In this document: piece after piece, positions 8,789 to 17,095 of the stretch
Layout: every line of letters begins with the position of its first letter
Numbering within the stretch: position 1 is the first letter of the stretch
Origin: Amycolatopsis taiwanensis DSM 45107
Lineage (GTDB): Bacteria > Actinomycetota > Actinomycetes > Mycobacteriales > Pseudonocardiaceae
Assembly (NCBI RefSeq): GCF_000519205.1
Contig: NZ_JAFB01000025.1
Location: 4,134 to 68,133 of the forward strand
Direction of reading: 5' to 3'
Length of the DNA stretch: 64,000 nt
Translations under genes and position numbers: made by a program
Notes under the pieces: generated by a model
What the model saw: only the letters and a program-made list of their open reading frames with translations
Database searches by the model: none
Told to the model about the DNA's origin: nothing

Positions 8789-10603
8789 CTAACTGGACAA
8801 CAGGGCGCGGTAGTGGTCGGTGGCGGGCTTCATGCCGTGGTCGGGGTCCGCGTCGTAGAGGCCGTCGGCGTTCTTCGAGCCGAAGCTGTACGGCTGGTAC
8901 AACGTCGCGCTCGACGGCTCGTCCGCCACCAGCCGTCGCCAGTTGTCCCATTCCGCGTCGTACTGCGCCAGGTGGTGGCGCATAGCGGGCTTGTCGTAGC
9001 TGCCGCTCTTGTCCCCGGCGACGCCGCGCAGCATGACCTCCCAGCCGTGGTGCACCACGCGGTGCCATGACTGCCCGTACCGCGCCGAAACACGCAGGAA
9101 CTCGCGGTCGGCGTGGTCGCGCAGTGGGAGCGTCCCGGCCAGTGCGACGATCTCGTCCCAGATCCGCGCGGCCTGCTGCTTCTCCTCCAGCACGGCGTCG
9201 ACGAGCCCGCGGTCCACGATCCCGGCGAAGTCACCGGCCAGGTCCTTGTCCGAACCGCCGAGGAACTGGTCTCGGGTCCACGTCAGCCTGCCCAGGGGAT
9301 AAATCAGGCTGTAGTGTCCGCGCAGCACGCCCGCGGCCGAGAGCAGCGCGAGCCGCCGGAACCGGCGCACCTGGTCGCCGTGCAGGCCGATCCGCGCGGC
9401 GTAGGCGTTGAACGCGCCTTCCTCGCCGAGCCCGGTGTCACGGGCCCAGCGCGCGGTCACCCAGGCGTTGAGGTCACACCAGAGTTCGTTCTGCAGGTAC
9501 GGGCCTCGCCAGCCGCCGCCGCGCGACCACGTCCAGATCCCGGCGACGATCGGGTTGCCGATCACGTCGGCAAGGCCGATCGGCCCGGTCCTCGGTTGCG
9601 TGCGGAACTCCTCGAACCCGTTGACCACGCCGTCGAAGACGTAGTTCGGGAAGGCGCCCTTGCCCTCGTATTCGCGCTGGCACTCCACCTCGACGATCTG
9701 CCGGTGCCTGCCGACGCCGATCGTCTGGTTGAACCCGACCGTGCGCCAGAAGTCCTTCGCGGTGTGCTTGATCGAGAACACCAGGTTCTCGTGGGTTTCG
9801 ATCTCCTCGGTCACCTGCTGGTAGTACGCCGGGTCCGCGGTGAGCTTGTCACCACCGGTGGACCAGGTGCGGTAGAAGACGCGCTTGCCCGCGCGGACGC
9901 AGACCTCCTCACGCAGGATGCCGAGCAGGATGTGATGACTGGTGGCGCCGCTGGTGATCGGGTTGTTCCCGGTGTGGAACGGCACGTTCTGCAGGTACGT
10001 TTCGCCGGTGCGCACGACAATCCCGTCGAGTCCGGGGAAGCGGGCGAACACCTCGCGCAGCATGACCCGGTGGATTTCCTGCGTCAGCGGCCGGTCGAAG
10101 CTGATGTTGCCCTTGTCGTCCAGGATCTGGTCGCCGTAGAGCTCCACCAGCCGTTTCGGCAGCACGATGATGTCGGTGAAGATGTATGCGGCGATCCCGG
10201 CCGCGTGCGCCCGCGCGATGTGCGCGTCGATGCTCTGCGCCGCCGCCTCGACCCAGGCGCGGCCCGGCGAGCCGGCGGGGAAGATCCGTGGGTCGAAGGA
10301 GTCGAAGGTGATCGCGGTCTGCGGCGGCTTGAACTCGTTGATCACCTGGCCGTCGTAGCCATACGCGGCGAGCGTCGCGGGATCGTTGAAGCGGCTGGAA
10401 AACGACGGCTCGCCGGGGTTGTTGTGCACCATGTCGAGCAGGAACGGCAGCCTGCGCCGCACCGGCTCCGGGCCGGCGGACTGCGCCGACTGCGCGGACG
10501 CCGATGCCGTGCCGGTGGCGGCAAGCGCGGTGCCCGCCGCGAGGACGAGTCCGCCCCGCAGCACCGTCCGGCGATTGGTCTCTCTCGCTCCCGTCGTGCG
10601 CAT
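8789..10603 (-). CDS. Tat-exported glycoside-hydrolase-like protein
   Basis: The product has 604 residues from the ATG at 10601-10603. A twin-arginine signal (ETNRRTVLRGG, then a long Ala-rich hydrophobic run) directs folded export. The body looks like a TIM-barrel carbohydrate enzyme: FARFPGLDGIVVRTGETY resembles the acidic end of a barrel strand in alpha-glucuronidase-like families, and the protein is rich in Trp (IWTWSRGGGWRG). I cannot place it in a numbered GH family. It diverges from the Tat-exported fucosidase gene, sharing a 237-bp promoter region, so the two probably act on the same polysaccharide outside the cell. Confidence 0.65.
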   Translation of the reverse strand: MRTTGARETNRRTVLRGGLVLAAGTALAATGTASASAQSAQSAGPEPVRRRLPFLLDMVHNNPGEPSFSSRFNDPATLAAYGYDGQVINEFKPPQTAITFDSFDPRIFPAGSPGRAWVEAAAQSIDAHIARAHAAGIAAYIFTDIIVLPKRLVELYGDQILDDKGNISFDRPLTQEIHRVMLREVFARFPGLDGIVVRTGETYLQNVPFHTGNNPITSGATSHHILLGILREEVCVRAGKRVFYRTWSTGGDKLTADPAYYQQVTEEIETHENLVFSIKHTAKDFWRTVGFNQTIGVGRHRQIVEVECQREYEGKGAFPNYVFDGVVNGFEEFRTQPRTGPIGLADVIGNPIVAGIWTWSRGGGWRGPYLQNELWCDLNAWVTARWARDTGLGEEGAFNAYAARIGLHGDQVRRFRRLALLSAAGVLRGHYSLIYPLGRLTWTRDQFLGGSDKDLAGDFAGIVDRGLVDAVLEEKQQAARIWDEIVALAGTLPLRDHADREFLRVSARYGQSWHRVVHHGWEVMLRGVAGDKSGSYDKPAMRHHLAQYDAEWDNWRRLVADEPSSATLYQPYSFGSKNADGLYDADPDHGMKPATDHYRALLSS

Positions 10604-10759
10604 GGCGGATCCCTTCGCCGATTTCGGTCGGAATAGATCGGATGTATCTCTGCATGAGAGTAGGAAACCGCGAATAGTGGAGTCAACCGTCGTCCCGACG
10701 AATATTGGGCGTTCATCCATGTGAACGCTCGAAATCTCCAGTAAAGATCGCACTGATTT

Positions 10760-10778
10760 CTTGCCTGAGGAAGGCAAG
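10760..10778. promoter_or_regulatory. Inverted repeat in divergent glycosidase promoter region
   Basis: A perfect 7-bp inverted repeat with a 5-base spacer (CTTGCCTGAGGAAGGCAAG) lies 63 bp before the fucosidase start and 156 bp before the divergent glycosidase start. It may be a repressor operator. No regulator gene is adjacent. Confidence 0.4.
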
Positions 10779-10840
10779 CCTGGTACGCCTGAAGGTCAAG
10801 ACATCCGATGACCGAACGAGCTGAGTGGAGTGAGGCGACG

Positions 10841-12277
10841 ATGCCGGATCAGCGTGGAATCAGTCGGCGCAGCATGCTCGCCGCGGCGGGAACCATCGCC
10901 GGAGCCGGACTGCTCGGAATCGCGGCGCCCGCCGCGCAGGCCGCACCGCGCGCCGCCACGCCGTGGTACCCGTCCGCGAAGTTCGGGATCTTCATCCACT
11001 GGGGCGTCTACTCCGCGCCCGCGTGGGGCGACGCCAAGCACGCGGCCGAGTGGTACCTGTACGCCATGAACGTCACGGATCCCGCCCGTGGCCTGGGAAC
11101 CCGCGAACACCACCTGAAGACCTACGGCGCGGACTTCGACTACGACCGGTTCATCCCGCGGTTCACCGCGCGCCGCTACGACCCGCGCGCCTGGGTCCGG
11201 TTGTTCGAGCAGGCCGGGGCGCGGTACTTCGTGCTCACCTCGAAGCACCACGACGGGTTCCAGCTGTTCCCGAACCCGGCTTCGGATCGCCACTCCGTCC
11301 ACTTCGGACCACAGCGTGACCTGGTCGGCGAACTGTTCTCCGCTGCGCGGGACTCGCACCTCAAGCGCGGGGTGTACTACTCGCTCGGCGAGTTCTACAG
11401 CCCGGCGCTCGGCACGCCGCCGCGGAATCCCTACACCGGAGCGGAAATCCCGTACACCGGCTACCGCCCGGTGTCCGACTACGTGACGCAGTACGAGCAC
11501 GTTCATCTGAAGACGCTGATCGACCGCTACGACCCGGACGTGCTGTGGGCCGACGGGCAGGGCTACCACGAGTTCGGCGGCGGCCCGATCTTCCGGCCGA
11601 AGGTGTGGGACTGGCGCAGCGAGGAGATCCTCGACTACTACTACCGCAACGCCGCGAACCGCCCGGTGCCGAAGAGTGTGGTCGCCAACGACCGCTTCGA
11701 GTACGCGCACCCCGACTTCGCCACCGTGGAGGGCGACAACAAGACGTACGTCCTGCGCCCCGACCCGTGGGAGGCCTGCCTCAACATCGGAAAGTCCTGG
11801 GGCTACAACGAGAACGAGGACCCGGCGAACATCAAGTCGTCCGCGCGGCTGCTCCAGCTGCTCGTCGAGGTGGTCAGCAAGAACGGCAACATGCTGCTCA
11901 ACATCGGCCCGCGTGAGGACGGCACGATCGCCGACTGGATGAGCTCGCGGCTGCTGGACATGGGCCGGTGGCTGCGGATCAACGGGAGCGCGATCTACGA
12001 CTCGTCCCCGTGGCAGCGGGCGATGGACGGCGACGTCTGCTACACCACGACGCGGGACGCCTTCCACCTCATCCCGTTGCGCTGGCCTGGCGCGAAGCTC
12101 ACCGTGCCCGGCGACGTCCCGATCGACGGCCGTGCGCGGATCCGCCTGTTGGGCGGACATTCCGGCCCGCTGGCCTGGACACGCACCGCCGACGGCGTGG
12201 TCGTCGACCTGCCCTCGCAGCGCACCGACGACTTCTCCGAGGAGTTCCCCGCAGTCCTGCGAGTCAGTACGCGATGA
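10841..12277 (+). CDS. Tat-exported GH29 alpha-L-fucosidase
   Basis: The product has 478 residues from the ATG at 10841, preceded by GTGAGG. A Tat signal (ISRRSMLAAAGTIAGAGLLG) is followed by the GH29 catalytic barrel. GH29 hallmarks are WYPSAKFGIFIHWGVYS near the N-terminus, FVLTSKHHDGFQL, and DPDVLWADGQG, whose last Asp is the expected nucleophile. It removes terminal L-fucose from glycans by a retaining mechanism outside the cell. The C-terminal 100 residues form a beta domain typical of the family. An in-frame ATG at 10808 is less likely. Confidence 0.92.
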   Translation: MPDQRGISRRSMLAAAGTIAGAGLLGIAAPAAQAAPRAATPWYPSAKFGIFIHWGVYSAPAWGDAKHAAEWYLYAMNVTDPARGLGTREHHLKTYGADFDYDRFIPRFTARRYDPRAWVRLFEQAGARYFVLTSKHHDGFQLFPNPASDRHSVHFGPQRDLVGELFSAARDSHLKRGVYYSLGEFYSPALGTPPRNPYTGAEIPYTGYRPVSDYVTQYEHVHLKTLIDRYDPDVLWADGQGYHEFGGGPIFRPKVWDWRSEEILDYYYRNAANRPVPKSVVANDRFEYAHPDFATVEGDNKTYVLRPDPWEACLNIGKSWGYNENEDPANIKSSARLLQLLVEVVSKNGNMLLNIGPREDGTIADWMSSRLLDMGRWLRINGSAIYDSSPWQRAMDGDVCYTTTRDAFHLIPLRWPGAKLTVPGDVPIDGRARIRLLGGHSGPLAWTRTADGVVVDLPSQRTDDFSEEFPAVLRVSTR

Positions 12278-12304
12278 ACACTGCTCAGCCGTCCACGACC
12301 GCGT

Positions 12305-13222
12305 TCAGCGATCCGTCCGCCGTCGTGACACCCGGGCCGAGGACCGGACGAAGGCATGGGCACGGGCGGTCAACCGCGCACCCTTCATCGAGGCGAGGAC
12401 GACCTCCAGCGGCTCGATCGGGTCGGTGATCTCCAGCGGGACCACCTCCGCGCCGTCGTAGGTCGTGTTGCTGGCCGGGCGCTGGTTGAGCACCGACCAG
12501 CCCTGACCGTTGGCCACCATGGCCCGGACCGTCTCGAACCCCGCCGTACGGTGTCGCACCTTGGGATGGACACCGGCGGACTCGACCAGCCGCTCGAGGT
12601 ACTGACCGCTGTGCGGGAGGTCCAACAGCACCATCGGCTCGTCGGCGAGCTCCTTCAACGCGACCTTCCCGCGGCGGGCGAACCGGTGTCCGTTGGCGAC
12701 GAGCACGTACGGTGGGGCCACGCCAACACGCACGTGGCCGATGTCGTCGTCGAGGTCGTAGGAGTACATCAAGGCGAGCTCGCACCTGCCCGAGCGGAGT
12801 GCTTGCTTGAGCGCGGCGTGCTCGTCCTCGACCACGGCGATGCGGATGCCGGGGTGGTCCTGCTCGCATGCGGTCAGCAGCCGGGGCAGCTCGAACGGGC
12901 CGAGCGTGGTGAAGCAGCCGATGGTCAGATCGCCCGTCAGCGCCTGGCCGGCGGAGCGAGCGACCTCCGCCAGCTCGCTGGTGTGCACGAGATAGCCGCG
13001 CAATTCCCGGTAGAACGCCTCACCGGCCGCGGTGAGGGTCAGCCCCCGCGCATGGTGACGCAGCAGGAGCTGGACTCCGAGTTCCCGCTCCAGCTGCGCG
13101 ACCGCGGTCGAGACCGCGGACTGGGAGACCATCAGCTCGCGCGACGCGGCGGTCATGCTGCCGAGTTCGGCAGCTGCCGCGAAGTAGCGCAGCTGCGTGA
13201 GGGTGAAGCCGATCCCAGCCAT
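12305..13222 (-). CDS. LysR-family transcriptional regulator
   Basis: The product has 305 residues. The N-terminal winged helix-turn-helix (LTQLRYFAAAAELGSMTAAS, then QSAVSTAVAQLERELG) is followed by a periplasmic-binding-like effector domain (GDLTIGCFTTLGPFELPRLL). The start at 13222 is preceded by AAGGA. It lies 38 bp downstream of the aspartase gene on the same strand and is probably the last gene of the ridA-DUF1028-M20-aspA unit. It is the obvious candidate local regulator. Confidence 0.9.
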   Translation of the reverse strand: MAGIGFTLTQLRYFAAAAELGSMTAASRELMVSQSAVSTAVAQLERELGVQLLLRHHARGLTLTAAGEAFYRELRGYLVHTSELAEVARSAGQALTGDLTIGCFTTLGPFELPRLLTACEQDHPGIRIAVVEDEHAALKQALRSGRCELALMYSYDLDDDIGHVRVGVAPPYVLVANGHRFARRGKVALKELADEPMVLLDLPHSGQYLERLVESAGVHPKVRHRTAGFETVRAMVANGQGWSVLNQRPASNTTYDGAEVVPLEITDPIEPLEVVLASMKGARLTARAHAFVRSSARVSRRRTDR

Positions 13223-13260
13223 AGCCAAATCCTTCCGTACGGCCGGGGCCAACGACATAG

Positions 13261-14673
13261 CTACGAGGACGGGTCGAGGTTGGCAAGGGTCTCCGGGCGC
13301 AGCAGCGCGTCCAGCACGGTCTCGTCGAGGCCGGTGGCCAGCGCCAGCGTCCTGATGTCGCCCGCCCCGCCGAGGGCGGCCTTGGCGATCTCCGCCGCCC
13401 GGGCGTACCCCAGGAGCGGCGTGAGTGCGGTGACCAGTCCGGCGTTTCCGGCCACCACGGCCGCGAGCCTCGCCTCGTCGACACTGATCCCGTCGACGCA
13501 CTTTACGCGCAGCGAATCGAAGGCCGCGGCGGTCCAGGTGAAGCCCTGGAGGAGGCCGTGGCAGATGACCGGCTCGAAGGCGTTGAGCTGCAGCTGACCG
13601 CCTTCCGCGGCCATGCTGACGGTCAGGTCGTTCCCGATGACCCAGAACGCGACCTGGTTGACCATCTCGGGGATCACCGGGTTGACCTTCCCCGGCATGA
13701 TGCTCGACCCGGCCTGGCGGGCCGGGAGCTGGAGCTCGGCGAGCCCGGCCTGCGGTCCCGAGGAGAGCAGCCGCAGGTCGTTGCAGATCTTCGAGGCCTT
13801 GATCACGGTCCGTTTCAGGACGCCGGAGACCTGGACGAAGGCCCCGGCATCGCTGGTGGCCTCGACGAGGTCGGTGGCGCCGACGACCGGCAGTCCGGTG
13901 ATCTCGGCCAGGTGTCCGACCGCCCGCCGCCGGTAGTCCGGATGTGCGGTGATGCCCGTGCCGATCGCGGTGGCGCCGAGGTTGACCTCGCACAGCAGGG
14001 CACGCGAATCCGCCAGCCGAGCCAGCTCTTCGCGCAGCGTGACGGCGAACGCGCCGAGCTCCTGGCCGACGGTCATGGGCACGGCGTCCTGGAGCTGGGT
14101 CCGCCCCATCTTCGGCACGGCCCGGAACTCCGCCGCCTTGGCAGCGAAGGAATCGGCCAGCGCCGCCGTGGCTTCCCGTACCCGTTCCATCACCGTCAGC
14201 AGAGCCAGGCGAACCGCCGTGGGGTAGACGTCGTTGGTGGACTGGCCACGGTTGACGTGGTCGAGCGGATGGATCTCGTCGTACCTGCCGAACTCCAGAC
14301 CCAGGATCTCCAGGGCCCGGTTCGCGATGACCTCGTTCGCGTTCATGTTCGTCGAGGTGCCGGCGCCGCCCTGGATGACGTCGACGACGAACTGGTCGTC
14401 GAGCGCACCCGAACGGACGTCGTCGGCGGCCCTGGCGATCGCCTCGTACCGGCGCTCGTCGAGCAGTCCGAGGTCGTGGTTCGCCCGCGCGGCGGCGAGC
14501 TTGACCGCCCCCAGGGCCGCGACGAGCTCACGGTGGGCTCCCACCGGTGTGCCGCTGATCGGGAAGTTGGTCAGCGCCCGGGCGGTGTGGATCCCCCAGT
14601 ACGCCGAGGCGGGCACCTCGTGCGTGCCGAGCGAGTCGTGCTCGGTGCGGGTGGCGGGCGACGCGACGGTCAT
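13261..14673 (-). CDS. aspA: Aspartate ammonia-lyase
   Basis: This fumarase/aspartase-superfamily lyase has 470 residues. The superfamily signature is GSSIMPGKVNP, with GGAGTSTNMNANEVIANRA and HVNRGQSTNDVYPT upstream, all typical of aspartases. It converts L-aspartate to fumarate and ammonia. Its start overlaps the stop of the M20 gene by 4 bp, so aspartate may be a product of that amidohydrolase (inference). The closely related EDDS or argininosuccinate lyases are less likely, because the C-terminal EPVICHGLLQG region is aspartase-like. Confidence 0.9.
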   Translation of the reverse strand: MTVASPATRTEHDSLGTHEVPASAYWGIHTARALTNFPISGTPVGAHRELVAALGAVKLAAARANHDLGLLDERRYEAIARAADDVRSGALDDQFVVDVIQGGAGTSTNMNANEVIANRALEILGLEFGRYDEIHPLDHVNRGQSTNDVYPTAVRLALLTVMERVREATAALADSFAAKAAEFRAVPKMGRTQLQDAVPMTVGQELGAFAVTLREELARLADSRALLCEVNLGATAIGTGITAHPDYRRRAVGHLAEITGLPVVGATDLVEATSDAGAFVQVSGVLKRTVIKASKICNDLRLLSSGPQAGLAELQLPARQAGSSIMPGKVNPVIPEMVNQVAFWVIGNDLTVSMAAEGGQLQLNAFEPVICHGLLQGFTWTAAAFDSLRVKCVDGISVDEARLAAVVAGNAGLVTALTPLLGYARAAEIAKAALGGAGDIRTLALATGLDETVLDALLRPETLANLDPSS

Positions 14674-15809
14674 GGTGCGGTGCTCTCCTGAGCGATGTCG
14701 AGGGCGGTCCACGCCAGCGCGGTCGCGGCATCGAGCAGCGCCTTCTCGGCGTCCCCGCCGACGCAATGCGCGGCGAATTCGGGCTGGTGGTTGAGTGCCG
14801 GCAGCGACCCGATCCCGACGTAGGGGTGGATGGCGGGCACGACCTGGGAGACGTTCCCCATGTCGGTCGAAGCGCGGTTCATGCGCCGGGCGGGAGACCC
14901 CTGGTCGAAGACACGCCCCAACTGCTCGGCGTTGCGGACGTATGCCTCCAGGGCCGGCTGGAACGTGCGGAACTCGGCATACGGCTTGCTCTCGGGCGTG
15001 ATGTCGAGAGTGCAGCCCGTGGCGAGGGCGCCGGCTTCGAAGCACCGCCACACCTTCTCCTCCGTCTCCGCGAGCTGGTCGAGGCTCTCGGCCCGGACGT
15101 ACCAACGGCCCTCGGTGCGGGCGGGGATGGCGTTCGGAGCCTCGCCGCCGCTGGTCATCACGCCGTGTACGCGGACGCTCGACGGCAGCTGCTGCCGCAG
15201 CAGGCCGACCGCGACCTGGGCCACGGTGAAGGCGTCCGCGGCGTTGACGCCCTGCTCGGGGTAGGCCGCGGCGTGGGCGGCCTTGCCCTGGAAGGAGACG
15301 TGGGAGTGTGAGACCGCGAACGGCTCCGCCTCGGCGACGTCGACGGGCGCCGGGTGGGCCATCATCGCCAGGTCCAGGCCGGCGAACGCACCGCGTTCGA
15401 GCAGCTCGATCTTGCCGCCGCCGCCCTCCTCGGCCGGAGTTCCGTATACCTCGATGGTGAGGCCCGCATCGTCGGCGAGTGGTGCGAGCGCCCGCGCCGT
15501 GCCGACGGTGATGGCCGCGATCAGGTTGTGCCCGCAAGCGTGGCCGAGGCCAGGCAACGCGTCGTACTCCGCGCACAGGCCGAGCCGGAACGGGCCACTG
15601 CCGTAAGTGGCGAGGAATGCCGTGTCCAGCCCCAGGTAGGACGGGGTGACCGCGAACCCGGACTCCTCCAGCGCCTCGGCGACCCAGCGCGCCGAGCGGT
15701 GCTCCTGCCATGCCGTCTCGGGGTGGGCGTGCAGCAGTTCGGACAGCCGGATCAGCCGCTCGGCGTCGGCGGCGACTCTCTGTGCTGCCTGCTCCTTCGA
15801 GCTACTCAT
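14670..15809 (-). CDS. M20-family amidohydrolase / peptidase
   Basis: This M20D-type zinc amidohydrolase has 379 residues, related to AbgB-like and N-acyl-amino-acid hydrolases. It shows LGLCAEYDALPGLGHACGHN (metal-binding Asp and His), GTPAEEGGGGK (catalytic and metal-binding Glu pair), and a dimerisation lid starting HVSFQGKAAHAAAYPEQG. Such enzymes release an amino acid from an N-acyl or amide conjugate. It sits between DUF1028 (8-bp overlap) and aspA (4-bp overlap), so an N-acyl-aspartate-type substrate is an attractive but unproven idea. Confidence 0.88.
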   Translation of the reverse strand: MSSSKEQAAQRVAADAERLIRLSELLHAHPETAWQEHRSARWVAEALEESGFAVTPSYLGLDTAFLATYGSGPFRLGLCAEYDALPGLGHACGHNLIAAITVGTARALAPLADDAGLTIEVYGTPAEEGGGGKIELLERGAFAGLDLAMMAHPAPVDVAEAEPFAVSHSHVSFQGKAAHAAAYPEQGVNAADAFTVAQVAVGLLRQQLPSSVRVHGVMTSGGEAPNAIPARTEGRWYVRAESLDQLAETEEKVWRCFEAGALATGCTLDITPESKPYAEFRTFQPALEAYVRNAEQLGRVFDQGSPARRMNRASTDMGNVSQVVPAIHPYVGIGSLPALNHQPEFAAHCVGGDAEKALLDAATALAWTALDIAQESTAP

Positions 15810-16470
15810 CTCCGGGAACCCCGTACGACGGCGCTGCGGCCGGGTTGAGCGCGCGTGTCACATAGTCGTCGCGCTGGGGAAGCCACACGTCCAAGAGCTG
15901 ACGCAGCTCGCCGATCGGGTTCTCGCTCCAGTCCACGCGCAGGTCGGTCACGCACCACGGCACATCGCGCACGACCGCCAGCCCCGCCGAGCGGAGGGGG
16001 CCGGCTTCGCCGCCGGCGGCCAGACCGGCCTCGAGCGCGGCCAGCAGCCGCTCTTCCAGCTCACCACTCGCCGCCAGGAAGCCCGCTACGACACTGTCGA
16101 TCACCTGTGGCCCGGCGAGCAGGTTTCCCGCCGCGACGACGCCGGGAGCGACCTTGTCATGGTGAGTGCCGAGCGCACCGGTCCCGGTGAAAACAGCACC
16201 CTCACCCCGGAGATCGAGGACGGTGAGCTGACGGTGGTCGATCAGCTCGCGTCCCGTCACAACGCGCTCCATCGCGGCACGAGCCCCCAGGCCGGCGCCG
16301 AGCGCATCGAGGAGGTCGGTCCCCAGGCGGGGGTCGGTGATGTTCTGGGAGGAGGCCCCGCCGACACCGGCACGCAGGTGGATGCAGCGCGCCGCCACGG
16401 CCGGGCTGGAGGAGGTGACGGCCATGCCGACGGCGCCATCGCCGTCGGTGGCGAGAACCGAGAACGTCAT
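15802..16470 (-). CDS. DUF1028 (Ntn-hydrolase-like) protein
   Basis: The product has 222 residues from the ATG at 16468-16470. The N-terminus MTFSVLATDGDGAVGMAVTS and the segment SPAVAARCIHLRAGVGG are typical of DUF1028, a family resembling N-terminal-nucleophile hydrolases whose reaction is not established. It overlaps ridA by 4 bp and the M20 gene by 8 bp, so it clearly belongs to this operon. DUF1028 is often found beside RidA and amidohydrolase genes (family knowledge). Confidence 0.88.
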   Translation of the reverse strand: MTFSVLATDGDGAVGMAVTSSSPAVAARCIHLRAGVGGASSQNITDPRLGTDLLDALGAGLGARAAMERVVTGRELIDHRQLTVLDLRGEGAVFTGTGALGTHHDKVAPGVVAAGNLLAGPQVIDSVVAGFLAASGELEERLLAALEAGLAAGGEAGPLRSAGLAVVRDVPWCVTDLRVDWSENPIGELRQLLDVWLPQRDDYVTRALNPAAAPSYGVPGDE

Positions 16471-16901
16471 TTGCCGTCTCCCGGGATCACGGCGATGGCG
16501 TCGACCTCGACCAGCCACTCGGGGCGGGCGAGCGCGGAGACGACCAGGCCGGTCGAGATCGGGTGCACACCCCTGGTCCAGCGACCGATCGTGCGGTAGA
16601 CGGTCTCGCGATAGCGCGGGTCGACGAGGTAGATGGTGAGCTTGACCAGGTGCTCCATCCGGGCACCGGCCTCCCTCAGCAGCAGGTCGATGTTGGCCAT
16701 CGCCCGCTCGGTCTGGGCTTCGACGTCGCCGATGCCGACCGACTCGCTGGTGTCGAGATCCTGGCCGATCTGGCCGCGCACGTACACCGTGTTCCCGGCG
16801 ACCACGGCCTGACACAGGTCGTTGTCGAGGTTCTGCTCGGGGTAGGTGTCGCGGGTGTTGAACGGCCGAATCCGCGTGTGCCCGCCGACGACGATGCTCA
16901 C
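16467..16901 (-). CDS. ridA: RidA (YjgF) family imine/enamine deaminase
   Basis: The product has 144 residues. RidA proteins hydrolyse reactive imine or enamine intermediates to ketones and ammonia. Family hallmarks are GNTVYVRGQIGQDL, RAMANIDLLLREAG, VKLTIYLVDPRYRE and PEWLVEVDAIA. The Arg expected in the active site of RidA proper aligns near the PRYRE segment. It is the first gene of the operon and sits downstream of an operator-like 15-mer. A role in clearing imines made by the nearby flavin oxidases is an inference. Confidence 0.9.
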   Translation of the reverse strand: MSIVVGGHTRIRPFNTRDTYPEQNLDNDLCQAVVAGNTVYVRGQIGQDLDTSESVGIGDVEAQTERAMANIDLLLREAGARMEHLVKLTIYLVDPRYRETVYRTIGRWTRGVHPISTGLVVSALARPEWLVEVDAIAVIPGDGK

Positions 16902-16957
16902 TGCTGCTCCTCACTCTCGTCAGAGTCTGGGCCAAGTCCACTGGAGCTGAGGGCATA

Positions 16958-16972
16958 TGTCCAACAGATGTT
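16958..16972 (-). promoter_or_regulatory. Operator-like 15-mer upstream of ridA
   Basis: TGTCCAACAGATGTT lies 57 bp upstream of the ridA start. Its exact reverse complement occurs at 17052-17066, in front of the divergent monooxygenase. The mirror-image placement, one copy per promoter, suggests binding sites for a common regulator. Confidence 0.5.
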
Positions 16973-16982
16973 TCTTACTGTG

Positions 16983-17007
16983 GTCATCGGATTAGCAGAT
17001 GCCCTGG
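16983..17007. promoter_or_regulatory. Element shared with the MHS-transporter promoter
   Basis: The sequence GTCATCGGATT, 4 variable bases, GATG, 1 base, CCTGG recurs at 22993-23017, upstream of the MHS transporter. Here the half-sites CATC and GATG flank 9 bases. It lies mid-way in the 194-bp divergent ridA/monooxygenase region. Confidence 0.45.
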
Positions 17008-17051
17008 CAGGTGCGGTCGGGTTATCAAGAGAACAGAAGCAGAAGGACAAC

Positions 17052-17066
17052 AACATCTGTTGGACA
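17052..17066 (+). promoter_or_regulatory. Operator-like 15-mer upstream of the flavin monooxygenase
   Basis: AACATCTGTTGGACA is the exact reverse complement of 16958-16972 and lies 29 bp before the monooxygenase start. Its TGTTGGACAG end recurs at 23030-23039, before the MHS transporter. Confidence 0.5.
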
Positions 17067-17095
17067 GAACGCCTGACGCGGCCGACGATTCCAGC

